From NCBI RefSeq assembly GCF_004366595.1, contig NZ_SORE01000010.1:183519-247518 (forward strand): a stretch of DNA of 64,000 nt. The letters are read 5' to 3'. This DNA comes from Paraburkholderia rhizosphaerae (GTDB taxonomy: Bacteria > Pseudomonadota > Gammaproteobacteria > Burkholderiales > Burkholderiaceae). Position numbers and translations under genes: made by a program. How positions within the stretch are numbered: position 1 is the stretch's first letter; each line of letters begins with the position of its first letter. The notes beneath the pieces were generated by a model, which saw nothing but the letters and a program-made list of their open reading frames with translations, was not told where the DNA came from and searched no databases. This document shows, piece by piece, positions 9,201-16,026 of the stretch.

Positions 9201-11213
9201 CTTGAAGTTCGCGTCGCCGAGGCGGTCGCGGATCGCGATCGTTTGTGGGAGCTCAGCGAAGATCTGCTGGTCGTGGCCGGCCTCGACGGCGCGCTGCAGC
9301 GCGTGAGTCCGTCGTGGACCCGCGTGCTCGGGCATCCGACGTGGTCCCTCACGACACAATCGTATTTCGATCTGGTTCATCCGGACGATCTCGAACTCGC
9401 GAACGCACGGATTCACGACTTGCACATGACGGGTGCGCCGGTCCGCTACGAAAACCGGTTGCGGCGCAGCGACGGCACGTGGTGCTGGATCGCATGGACG
9501 CTCGCGCTCGATCCGGACACCGAGCGGATTCACGGCGTGGGCCGCGACGTCACCACGGATCGCGAAACCCAGGAAGCGCTGCGGCACGCGGAAGAGGCGC
9601 TGCGTTTCGCGCAAAAGATGGAAGCGATCGGCAAACTGACCGGCGGTGTCGCGCATGACTTCAACAATCTGTTGCAGGTGGTGGGCGGCAATCTGCAGCT
9701 GCTCTCGCAGGATGTCGCGGGTTCCGGGCGGCCTGCGCAGCGGGTGCGCAATGCACTGGCCGGTGTCGCGCGCGGCGCGAAGCTCGCGTCGCAATTACTC
9801 GCGTTCGGCCGGCGCCAGCCGCTCGCGCCGAAAGTCGTGAACCTCGGGCGCTTCGTGCGCGGCCTCGACGATATGCTGCGGCGCGCACTTGGAGATGGCA
9901 TCGAGATTGAGACGATCGTCTCCGGCGGGCTGTGGAACACGCTCGTCGATCCGTTCCAGGTCGAAAACGCGTTGCTCAATCTGGCGATCAACGCGCGCGA
10001 CGCGATGGATGGCCAGGGCAAGCTGACCATCGAAGCGGGCAATGCAGCGCTCGACGACGCATACGCGAAGCGCAATGCCGATGTGCTGCCGGGGCAATAC
10101 GTAATGGTCGCCGTTACGGATACCGGCACCGGTATGACGCCCGAAGTGCAGGAGCACGTGTTCGAGCCGTTCTTCACGACCAAGCGCGAAGGCCAGGGGA
10201 CCGGCCTCGGCTTGAGCATGGTGTATGGCTTCGTCAAGCAGTCGGGCGGGCATGTGAAGATTTATAGCGAGCCCGGCCATGGCACGACGATCCGCCTTTA
10301 TCTGCCGCGCGTGCGCCAGCAGGAAGATCTCGAGACCGACATCGATGCCGGACCGGTGAAGGGCGGCGCCGAAACCATTCTCGTTGTCGAGGACGATGAG
10401 GACGTGCGCACGACAGTCGTCGAAATGCTGTCGAGCCTCGGCTATCACGTGCTGCGCGCGAAGGATGCGCAAAGCGCGCTTGCGATCGTCGAAAGCGGTG
10501 TGCCGATCCATCTGTTGTTCACCGACGTGGTGATGCCCGGACCATTGCGCAGCACCGAGCTTGCGCGCAAGGCGCGCGAGCGGCAGCCGGCGTTAGCGGT
10601 GCTGTTTACGTCGGGCTATACGGACAACGCGATCGTGCACGCGGGACGCCTCGATGAAGGCGTCGAACTGTTGAGCAAGCCGTACACGCATGAAGCGCTC
10701 GCGCGCAGAATTCGCAATGCGCTGCGGGCGCCGGGCGTGAAGCATGCCGGCACGCCGACGCTGCAGGCGGCCGATTCGCAAACCGTCACGCTGGTCGACC
10801 GCCACAGCAACGACACCTTCGATGCGGTGCGCGGGCTGCGCATCCTGTTTGTCGAAGATGACGAGATGGTGCGCGCGAGTACCGCCGAAGTGCTGCGCAC
10901 ATTCGGACTCGACATCTTCGAAGCGGCCGGCAGCGACGCCGCACAGCGTGTGATCGCTGCGCAACCAGTCGATGTGCTGCTCACCGATATTGGTCTGGCC
11001 GGTAGCTCGGGCGTCGATCTCGCGCTCGAAGCGAAGCGGCGTCAGCCGCAATTGCGCGTGATCTTCGTCAGCGGCCATCCGGTCGAACTCACGCCGGATC
11101 AGCAAGCGGTGCTGGGCGACGCGCTGCAATTGCGCAAGCCGTACGATCCGCTCGATCTGATCACCGCGTTGCGCGCATGCGTGTCGAGGGACTCGCCAGA
11201 TTTACCCGGGTAA
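6246..11213 (+). CDS. Giant hybrid histidine kinase with two kinase cores and three receivers
   Basis: The protein has 1655 residues. In order: a PAS/GAF-like N-terminal sensory part (1-355); HisKA with H370 (ISHEFRTPL); HATPase_c (to ~590); receiver 1 with D709 (VSDVMMP); GAF (~815-958); PAS/PAC (~1000-1105); a second HisKA with H1137 (GGVAHDFNNLLQ); HATPase_c (to ~1355); receiver 2 with D1427; receiver 3 with D1581. The two kinase cores belong to different families (HEFRTP and HDFNNLL), so this looks like a fusion of two phosphorelay enzymes. The ATG at 6246 has AGGAGAAG seven bases upstream and is preferred over the adjoining TTG. No clear membrane segments are seen. There is no separate phosphotransfer (Hpt) or output-domain regulator nearby, so the final target is unknown. 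Same strand as the stressosome genes. Confidence 0.88.
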   Translation: MKPDNSMAAGAQLAGATAAFLRGGGEMGALIAAYDWSATTLGPPDGWPQSLKIAIRIMLTSRQPIWVGWGPDLLFFYNDPYKSIIGGKHPAALGQPTSTVWREIWHEIGPLLDTALAGTEGTYTEQKLLIMERNGYPEETYYTFSYSPVPDDHGGTGGIICANNDDTARVIGERQLALLREIGASTTNARTWRDACESSMRALATDPQDIAFAMFYSGEPGSASVSLTCACGIAAGHAAAPESMHADRHPVWPFAEVQRRQIIKLVTGLAERFGDSMPPLPSGPWTQPPSQAAVLPVQPSGQRGPGGVLIVGLNPFRLFDDSYRAFLNLVARQIGGAVGYAHAYDEERRRAEALSEIDLAKTAFFSNISHEFRTPLTLMLGPLEELRANGELAANERRDLIEVTHRNSLRLLKLVNALLDFSRLEAGRIQIHREPTDLAAFTAELASLFRSAVESAGMTLVVDCSPLPCPVEIDRDMWEKIVLNLLSNAFKFTLSGTITVSVKPVADDKVEVCVSDTGIGIPEHELPRLFERFHRVEGAAGRSVEGSGIGLALVQELVRLHDGAIRVDSKLGIGSCFTVAVPACSEQAMALAGASGGAARAARATSVATSKHAQSYVEAALRWLPDSASIADPDVEADDAWRAAAEALDGTTPVEGRAARVLVVDDNADLRDYMCRILSAAGHDVRVADDGVAALDAIRAAVPDLVVSDVMMPRLDGFGLVRELRADPQWRETPVLLLSARAGEEAKVGGLESGADDYLTKPFSARELLARVAGNLQLARLRRESRQRLADETRTLEILNRIGTAVAAELDLNRAVQTVTDAATELTGAAFGSFFYNVQDEDGGRYTLYTLSGVPKDAFSKFPMPRNTAVFAPTFNGEGIVRSDDITKDPRYGENDPYYGMPAGHLKVVSYLAAPVVSRTGEVLGGLFFGHPQPGVFTARAERFLAGIAAQAASAIDNARLYRAAQNEIAARSKAQAALHNLNETLEVRVAEAVADRDRLWELSEDLLVVAGLDGALQRVSPSWTRVLGHPTWSLTTQSYFDLVHPDDLELANARIHDLHMTGAPVRYENRLRRSDGTWCWIAWTLALDPDTERIHGVGRDVTTDRETQEALRHAEEALRFAQKMEAIGKLTGGVAHDFNNLLQVVGGNLQLLSQDVAGSGRPAQRVRNALAGVARGAKLASQLLAFGRRQPLAPKVVNLGRFVRGLDDMLRRALGDGIEIETIVSGGLWNTLVDPFQVENALLNLAINARDAMDGQGKLTIEAGNAALDDAYAKRNADVLPGQYVMVAVTDTGTGMTPEVQEHVFEPFFTTKREGQGTGLGLSMVYGFVKQSGGHVKIYSEPGHGTTIRLYLPRVRQQEDLETDIDAGPVKGGAETILVVEDDEDVRTTVVEMLSSLGYHVLRAKDAQSALAIVESGVPIHLLFTDVVMPGPLRSTELARKARERQPALAVLFTSGYTDNAIVHAGRLDEGVELLSKPYTHEALARRIRNALRAPGVKHAGTPTLQAADSQTVTLVDRHSNDTFDAVRGLRILFVEDDEMVRASTAEVLRTFGLDIFEAAGSDAAQRVIAAQPVDVLLTDIGLAGSSGVDLALEAKRRQPQLRVIFVSGHPVELTPDQQAVLGDALQLRKPYDPLDLITALRACVSRDSPDLPG

Positions 11214-11241
11214 TATTGCAATCCGATTTATACCCGGGTAA
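11201..11241. promoter_or_regulatory. Pair of TACCCGGGTA palindromes before the DUF2239 gene
   Basis: TTACCCGGGTAA (11202-11213) is a perfect 12-bp palindrome. A second copy, ATACCCGGGTAA (11230-11241), has one mismatch in symmetry. Their centres are 28 bp apart. The first copy includes the stop codon of the giant kinase; the second ends about 31 bp before the DUF2239 start. Two matched palindromes at promoter distance look like operator sites for a dimeric regulator. Which regulator is not visible. Confidence 0.6.
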
Positions 11242-11272
11242 AATATGGACGGCTCAATCCGGGAGACGTTCG

Positions 11273-11902
11273 ATGGCTACGCCTACCGCAACCTGCACCG
11301 CATTCGAAGGCGTCCGGCGCATCGCGTCCGGGTCGTTGAAGGACGTCGCGATCGCGGTCAAGCGTTCGCATGACCGGGCGGGCGGCGAGCCGATCCTCGT
11401 CTTCGACGATGCGACGAGCCGGCCAGTCGAGTTCGATCTGCGCGGCAGCGTCGACGATGTGCTGGCGCGGCTGGCGGGCGCAGACACGGATCGCAAGGCC
11501 GATGCCGGCGCCGATGCCGGGGAGCACGCCGCCGACGCGGCCGTTTCCCCGGTTGAAACCACACGCGGACGCGGCCGGCCGAAACTGGGCGTGATCGCCC
11601 GTGAAGTGACGCTGCTGCCGCGTCACTGGGAATGGTTGAATGGCCAACCCGGCGGCGCGTCGGTTGCGATGCGCAAGCTGGTCGACGCCGCGCGCGCGGC
11701 GGGCTCGGACAGGGAGCGCGTGCGTCACGCGCAGGAAGTGACGTATCGCTTTATGACGGCGATTGCCGGCAACCTGCCGGACTACGAGGAAGCCACGCGC
11801 GCGCTGTATGCAAACGACCGCGCGCGCTTCGAGCGAATGACCGACGGCTGGCCCGCCGATCTCCGCGCGCATGCGAGAAAGCTGGCGGCCGCTGCGTTCT
11901 GA
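11273..11902 (+). CDS. DUF2239 family protein
   Basis: This is a 209-residue soluble protein of unknown function. It has an N-terminal alpha/beta part (about 1-70, GVRRIASGSLKDVAI) and, after an Ala/Asp-rich linker, the segment GRPKLGVIAREVTLLPRHW. This segment and the C-terminal helices ending at YANDRARFERM are characteristic of the DUF2239 family. RGRPKLG resembles an AT-hook-like basic patch, so nucleic acid contact is possible but unproven. ATG 11273 was chosen because a longer frame would run through the paired palindromes and into the kinase gene; GGGAGACG precedes it. It probably has its own promoter within the palindrome region. Confidence 0.8.
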   Translation: MATPTATCTAFEGVRRIASGSLKDVAIAVKRSHDRAGGEPILVFDDATSRPVEFDLRGSVDDVLARLAGADTDRKADAGADAGEHAADAAVSPVETTRGRGRPKLGVIAREVTLLPRHWEWLNGQPGGASVAMRKLVDAARAAGSDRERVRHAQEVTYRFMTAIAGNLPDYEEATRALYANDRARFERMTDGWPADLRAHARKLAAAAF

Positions 11903-12336
11903 ACTGGTCAAGTAATGCGGACAGTTTGATCTGCTGCAAGTTGATTCGCCGACAGCCTGGAATGCAAACGCACTGCCCGTTTTAACTTATGGTTCTAAAT
12001 TCTTCCAATTTTATCGAATATGCCTATTATAAAAATGCGGCTGATAAAACAGGATGATCAGGCAATACGTTGATTTAATTGGGTGGAAACAAAAAGAAAT
12101 GTGGTGAGTGGGCATGCCGCTGCGATTTCGTTTGCTTTCCTGAAAGTCTGCCGCGAGCAATCAATGACATAAAGTGCACGTGGCCTCGCGGCCAGCTGGC
12201 TGCGCCGGCAGGTCACTTATCCTTGGTGATTCGAAGTCGCCAAATGATCAACCAGATACACGGAACCTTCGCCCCGCCCCCCCGTTTAAACGGAGGTGAG
12301 TGCTGCATTGGTATCACATTGAACAGGTGAGCCGAA
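11903..12336. other. AT-richer intergenic region before the S8 protease
   Basis: This 434-bp stretch has no gene I can support and is clearly lower in G+C than its surroundings, especially 11970-12110. It starts with CTGGTCAAGTAATGCGGACA, which resembles terminal sequence of some insertion elements; that is a memory-based impression only. A perfect 12-bp palindrome, CCGTTTAAACGG (12282-12293), lies about 45 bp before the protease start and is a candidate operator. Confidence 0.4.
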
Positions 12337-13866
12337 ATGACGCCGCATATTTTGAAAGCGATTTTTGCCCCGCTGCTGCTGATTATTTCGGTTTCTATTG
12401 AAGCCACCACGGTGGACATGCCGCCGCCAACGAAAAACTTCAACCTCCGCACGTTACAGAACAACCAGACCTATCGGGGCATCCTGATTAACTATAGGGT
12501 TGGGAGTTCCATGCGTGGCCACGCTTCCAGCGTCGAAGCAAATGTCGATGCCGCGGCGGGGCATGCGTCTCTTTCAGCGGCGATAGCCTTGCATGCGCAT
12601 TACGTGCGCCAGCTTGCGACAGGCGCGGAACTAGTGCATATGAATCGCGATTTGTCGGCGTCTGAAACGGAGGCACTCATCAGGCAGATTGCCGCTGATC
12701 CTGCCGTGAAGTATGTGGAACCCGAGTATTTGATGAAACTGGATGACATCAGCTTGCCTGTCGATCTTGATCTTGGTTTTCCTCGCTATCAGTGGGATTA
12801 TCTTCAGGCCAATGGGGCCGGTTTTCTGGATGATTCACTACGAACTTCTGTTCCAGACTGGGGTGGTGCCGAGATCCAGCACGCGTGGCAATTGTCCAAT
12901 GGTGCGGGCATTACGATCGCTAGCCTCGATACGGGTGTGACCGTGCACCCCGATCTCGATCTAAGTCTCGCCAATGCCGGGTATGACTTCATCAGCAGTG
13001 CGGACATATCGGGCCGTCCTGCCGATGGCCGGATTCCGGGCGGCTGGGATACGGGCGACTGGGAGACCGCCGGTGAATGCGGCGAGGGTGCGGCCGCAAA
13101 GAACAGTTCCTGGCATGGCACGCATGTGTTTGGCACGGTCGGCGGTGAACTTACCAACAATATTCTCGGGCTGTCAGGCACCGCGTATGGCGCGCAGGTG
13201 GTGCCGATACGCGTGGTGGGGCATTGCGGTGGCAGCAATGCCGATATCGCTGATGCCATCGTGTGGGCATCGGGGGGCAGCGTGCCAGGGGTGCCGGCCA
13301 ATCGACACCCGGCTCAGGTGCTGAGCCTGAGCCTGGGTGGACAAGGTACCTGCGATCCGGACGGTGCGTTGGGCCAAGCTATCAGCGCGGCGCTTGGCCG
13401 GGGAGCCGTTGTCGTTGTTGCTGCGGGAAACGCTAATGTCGATGTGTCCACCGTCGAACCAGCAAACTGCTCCGGTGTGGTGTCAGTCGCTGCCGTAGGT
13501 ATCAGCAGTCAGCGCGCATTTTATTCCGACTATGGGGCTGTTACGCTAGCCGCGCCGGGCGGTGACCGAACTTCACCCACGTCAGGTTTTATATGGTCGG
13601 CCTTTAACAGTGGGACTACCGTACCGGGCACGCCAAGCTATCACGGCAGTGTGGGAACCTCACAAGCAACGCCTCATGTTGCGGGTATTGTTGCCATGAT
13701 GCAGAGCTATCGTCTCATCCTTCGAAAGCAGCTACTCACGCCTGCGAAAGTGATTGCGTTGTTGCAATCGACAGCCACGCCGCCCAATGTCACGCCGGAT
13801 AAGCCTATCGGGGCAGGTATCGTCAATGGCTATCGGGCCGTGCAGGCCGCCGGGAGTCAACCGTGA
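12337..13866 (+). CDS. Secreted subtilisin-like S8 serine protease
   Basis: The preproprotein has 509 residues: an N-terminal signal peptide (about 1-24), a propeptide-like region (about 45-135) and a subtilisin/kexin catalytic domain. The catalytic triad is complete: D198 (ASLDTGV), H260 (SWHGTH) and S442 (GTSQATPHVAG). Oxyanion-hole N365 lies in AAGN. It resembles the extracellular serine proteases of Burkholderia and Xanthomonas but lacks an evident C-terminal pre-peptidase or autotransporter domain. It should be exported by Sec and act outside the cytoplasm. The start has AGGTGA six bases upstream. Codon use and G+C are lower than in the neighbouring kinase genes, consistent with acquisition by transfer. 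Confidence 0.92.
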   Translation: MTPHILKAIFAPLLLIISVSIEATTVDMPPPTKNFNLRTLQNNQTYRGILINYRVGSSMRGHASSVEANVDAAAGHASLSAAIALHAHYVRQLATGAELVHMNRDLSASETEALIRQIAADPAVKYVEPEYLMKLDDISLPVDLDLGFPRYQWDYLQANGAGFLDDSLRTSVPDWGGAEIQHAWQLSNGAGITIASLDTGVTVHPDLDLSLANAGYDFISSADISGRPADGRIPGGWDTGDWETAGECGEGAAAKNSSWHGTHVFGTVGGELTNNILGLSGTAYGAQVVPIRVVGHCGGSNADIADAIVWASGGSVPGVPANRHPAQVLSLSLGGQGTCDPDGALGQAISAALGRGAVVVVAAGNANVDVSTVEPANCSGVVSVAAVGISSQRAFYSDYGAVTLAAPGGDRTSPTSGFIWSAFNSGTTVPGTPSYHGSVGTSQATPHVAGIVAMMQSYRLILRKQLLTPAKVIALLQSTATPPNVTPDKPIGAGIVNGYRAVQAAGSQP

Positions 13867-13915
13867 AGAAATTCAGGTCATGCGGGTAACAATTCCGCGA
13901 AAGCGGCGTCGAGGC

Positions 13916-13949
13916 AAAAAAAACCGCTCGCACCGGGGAGTGCGAGCGG
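13916..13949 (-). terminator. Intrinsic terminator, minus strand
   Basis: Arms CCGCTCGCA (13924-13932) and TGCGAGCGG (13941-13949) enclose an 8-nt loop. Read on the minus strand, the stem is followed by eight consecutive T (A-run at 13916-13923). This is a strong intrinsic terminator, but no protein gene on the minus strand leads into it. Confidence 0.8.
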
Positions 13950-14045
13950 AAAGTCGGAGAGTTACAACATCGCATACGCCACTCATGTATGGGGTCGCGC
14001 AGCCAAGGCAGTGTAGTGGCGGACCCCGCTGCCGATAATCAGACT
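13916..14045 (-). ncRNA. Candidate small RNA ending at an orphan terminator
   Basis: The minus-strand terminator at 13916-13949 has no upstream minus-strand gene; the next gene, at 14242, is on the plus strand. Just upstream on the minus strand, GGGGTC and GACCCC (14022-14027 and 13991-13996) can pair as a second stem. Together they give a transcript of roughly 100-130 nt with one internal hairpin and a terminator hairpin. A weak -10-like GATTAT lies near 14035. The 5' end is a guess. It could also be a remnant terminator of a lost gene. Confidence 0.35.
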
Positions 14046-14241
14046 AGTCCCAATCCGGGACGCAAGTGCTTAAGCACAAACCGAAGTTACCTGCCTTGTC
14101 AGTGCAATTACCTCTCCGTACACTCGCGCGTAGCTCAGCCGTCCTATGCGGCCGATCGATGCTTAAGTGACGCGGCTTCAGCGACGCGGCGCAAGCGATA
14201 ACCAGACCAACATTCACGCCGTATAGAGAGGAGAACCCCGC

Positions 14242-15546
14242 ATGGCCGATTCCTACTTCCCCCGCTGGCGCCTTCAGCAACGCAGCGACGGTCGCGTGAT
14301 CGCAACCGACGAGCGCTTGCCGCTGCCGCAGATGTTCGCGATGGGTGTTCAGCATGTGGTCGCGATGTTCGGCTCGACTGTGCTTGCGCCGCTGCTGATG
14401 GGCTTCGATCCCAATCTGTGTATTTTCATGTCGGGCATCGGCACGCTGTGGTTCTTCGTGGTCACCGGAGGGCGCGTGCCGAGCTACCTTGGGTCGAGCT
14501 TCGCTTTTATCGCGCTGGTGATCGCGGTGACGGGTTACGCCGGACACGGGCCGAACCCGAATATTCCGATCGCGCTGGGCGGGATCATCGCGTGCGGCGT
14601 GGTCTACATGATCATCGGCGCGATCGTTGCGGCGTTGGGCACCGCGTGGATCGAAACGCTGATGCCGCCGGTCGTGACCGGCTCGATCGTCGCGGTGATC
14701 GGCCTGAATCTCGCACCGATCGCGGTGAGAAGCGTCAGCGCGACCGCGTTCGATGCATGGATGGCGCTGGTCACCGTGGTCTGCGTTGGCGCGGTAGCGG
14801 TGTTCGCGCATGGCATGGTGCAGCGGCTGCTGATTCTCGTCGGCCTGCTGATCGCCTATGTGATCTACGCGATCGTCGCGAACGGATTGGGCATGGGCAC
14901 GCCGATCGACTTTTCGATCGTCGCGCATGCGCCGTGGTGGGGGATGCCGCACTTCATGGCGCCGGTGTTCGTTCCGCACGCGATGGCGCTGCTCGCGCCG
15001 GTCGCGGTCATTCTGGTCGCGGAGAACCTCGGCCATATCAAGGCGGTGGCCGCGATGACCGGGCAAAACCTCGATCGCTATATCGGCCGCGCATTTATCG
15101 GCGATGGCTTCGCGACCGTGCTCTCCGGGTTCGCGGGCGGCACCGGCGTGACCACGTATGCGGAAAACATCGGCGTGATGGCGGTCACCAGGATCTACTC
15201 GACGCTCGTGTTCGTAATGGCCGCGGTGATCGCGCTTGTTCTTGGCTTCTCTCCTAAATTTGGCGCTGTGATTCAGACGATTCCTGGGCCTGTGCTGGGC
15301 GGTGTATCGATCGTCGTGTTCGGTCTGATCGCGGTGACCGGCGCGCGGATCTGGGTCGTCAATAAGGTCGACTTCTCGGACAACCGTAATCTGATCGTCG
15401 CCGCGGTGACGCTCGTGCTCGGCGCCGGCGACTTCTCGCTGAAGATCGGTGCGTTTGGGCTCGGCGGAATCGGCACCGCGACCTTCGGCGCGATCATTCT
15501 CTATGCGTTGCTCCGCCGCAGGCCCGCGCAGGAGCCGGTAGTCTGA
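14242..15546 (+). CDS. uraA: NCS2 family uracil/nucleobase:cation symporter
   Basis: This 434-residue inner-membrane protein has about 12-14 hydrophobic segments. NCS2 family hallmarks are present: the VAENLGH motif (the conserved glutamate of the central helix) and GGTGVTTYAENIGVM, the substrate-binding signature of UraA/RutG. The length matches UraA (429) and RutG. It should import uracil or a related base with protons. The start is supported by GAGAGGAGAA upstream. The genes around it are unrelated, so it appears monocistronic. Uracil versus xanthine specificity is judged from the TTYAEN motif, which favours the uracil branch. Confidence 0.87.
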   Translation: MADSYFPRWRLQQRSDGRVIATDERLPLPQMFAMGVQHVVAMFGSTVLAPLLMGFDPNLCIFMSGIGTLWFFVVTGGRVPSYLGSSFAFIALVIAVTGYAGHGPNPNIPIALGGIIACGVVYMIIGAIVAALGTAWIETLMPPVVTGSIVAVIGLNLAPIAVRSVSATAFDAWMALVTVVCVGAVAVFAHGMVQRLLILVGLLIAYVIYAIVANGLGMGTPIDFSIVAHAPWWGMPHFMAPVFVPHAMALLAPVAVILVAENLGHIKAVAAMTGQNLDRYIGRAFIGDGFATVLSGFAGGTGVTTYAENIGVMAVTRIYSTLVFVMAAVIALVLGFSPKFGAVIQTIPGPVLGGVSIVVFGLIAVTGARIWVVNKVDFSDNRNLIVAAVTLVLGAGDFSLKIGAFGLGGIGTATFGAIILYALLRRRPAQEPVV

Positions 15547-16026
15547 CGTTCGCGGTCGTGCGATTGGCTTTGCTTCCGCCTCGTCCTGGCGGGGCGCGCT
15601 TGATCCTGCAACGGTCCTGCTTGTTGCCGTTATTTGCGCTTGTCCGGTTTCCGGCTTGCCCGGCTTGTTCGCGGTGTTCGCGCCGGTTCGCGCTGGTTCA
15701 TTTATGTTGCCGCATCGCCGAGCCTGCCGCGATCCCTGGTTGCCGCCAGCGGCAGCCTGCCTAATCTGTAGAAGTGCACATCTCGCACACCGGCGGCAAG
15801 TCGCGCCTATTCATCACGCAAGCGCGACGCACCGCCGCAGTGCGTCGCGCCCCATGCTCGACACGCTAACCTTACGGCCGGTGCAAGCGTCATCGCGAAC
15901 CATGCACGATAGTGCGCTACCGTGCGCATGGAGCTTGCTTAACATGAGATGACATTGCACATTCGATAACGGGCCGCCGGAACGCGTCCGTGGCGGATAC
16001 AGCTTCGCTTCGCGTGAGAGGAATGG
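15547..16026. other. Intergenic region between uraA and the EAL gene
   Basis: 480 bp without a supportable gene. It contains the perfect inverted repeat listed separately and a weaker CCATGC/GCATGG repeat at about 15900-15931. No T-tract terminator for uraA was recognised. Confidence 0.5.
15822..15850. repeat. Perfect 11-bp inverted repeat
   Basis: GCGCGACGCAC (15822-15832) and GTGCGTCGCGC (15840-15850) are exact reverse complements around a 7-nt loop. Neither strand has a following T-run, so it is not a standard intrinsic terminator. It could be a structural RNA element, a protein-binding site, or a factor-assisted stop for uraA. Confidence 0.6.

Noticed and set aside
12079..12330. 83-codon plus-strand frame upstream of the protease
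   Set aside because: It crosses the candidate operator and lacks a start with ribosome-binding site or any known motif.
14044..15066. 340-codon minus-strand open frame opposite uraA
   Set aside because: Asp/His/Arg-rich shadow of a membrane protein gene. It was considered because of the orphan minus-strand terminator, but the protein sequence is not credible.
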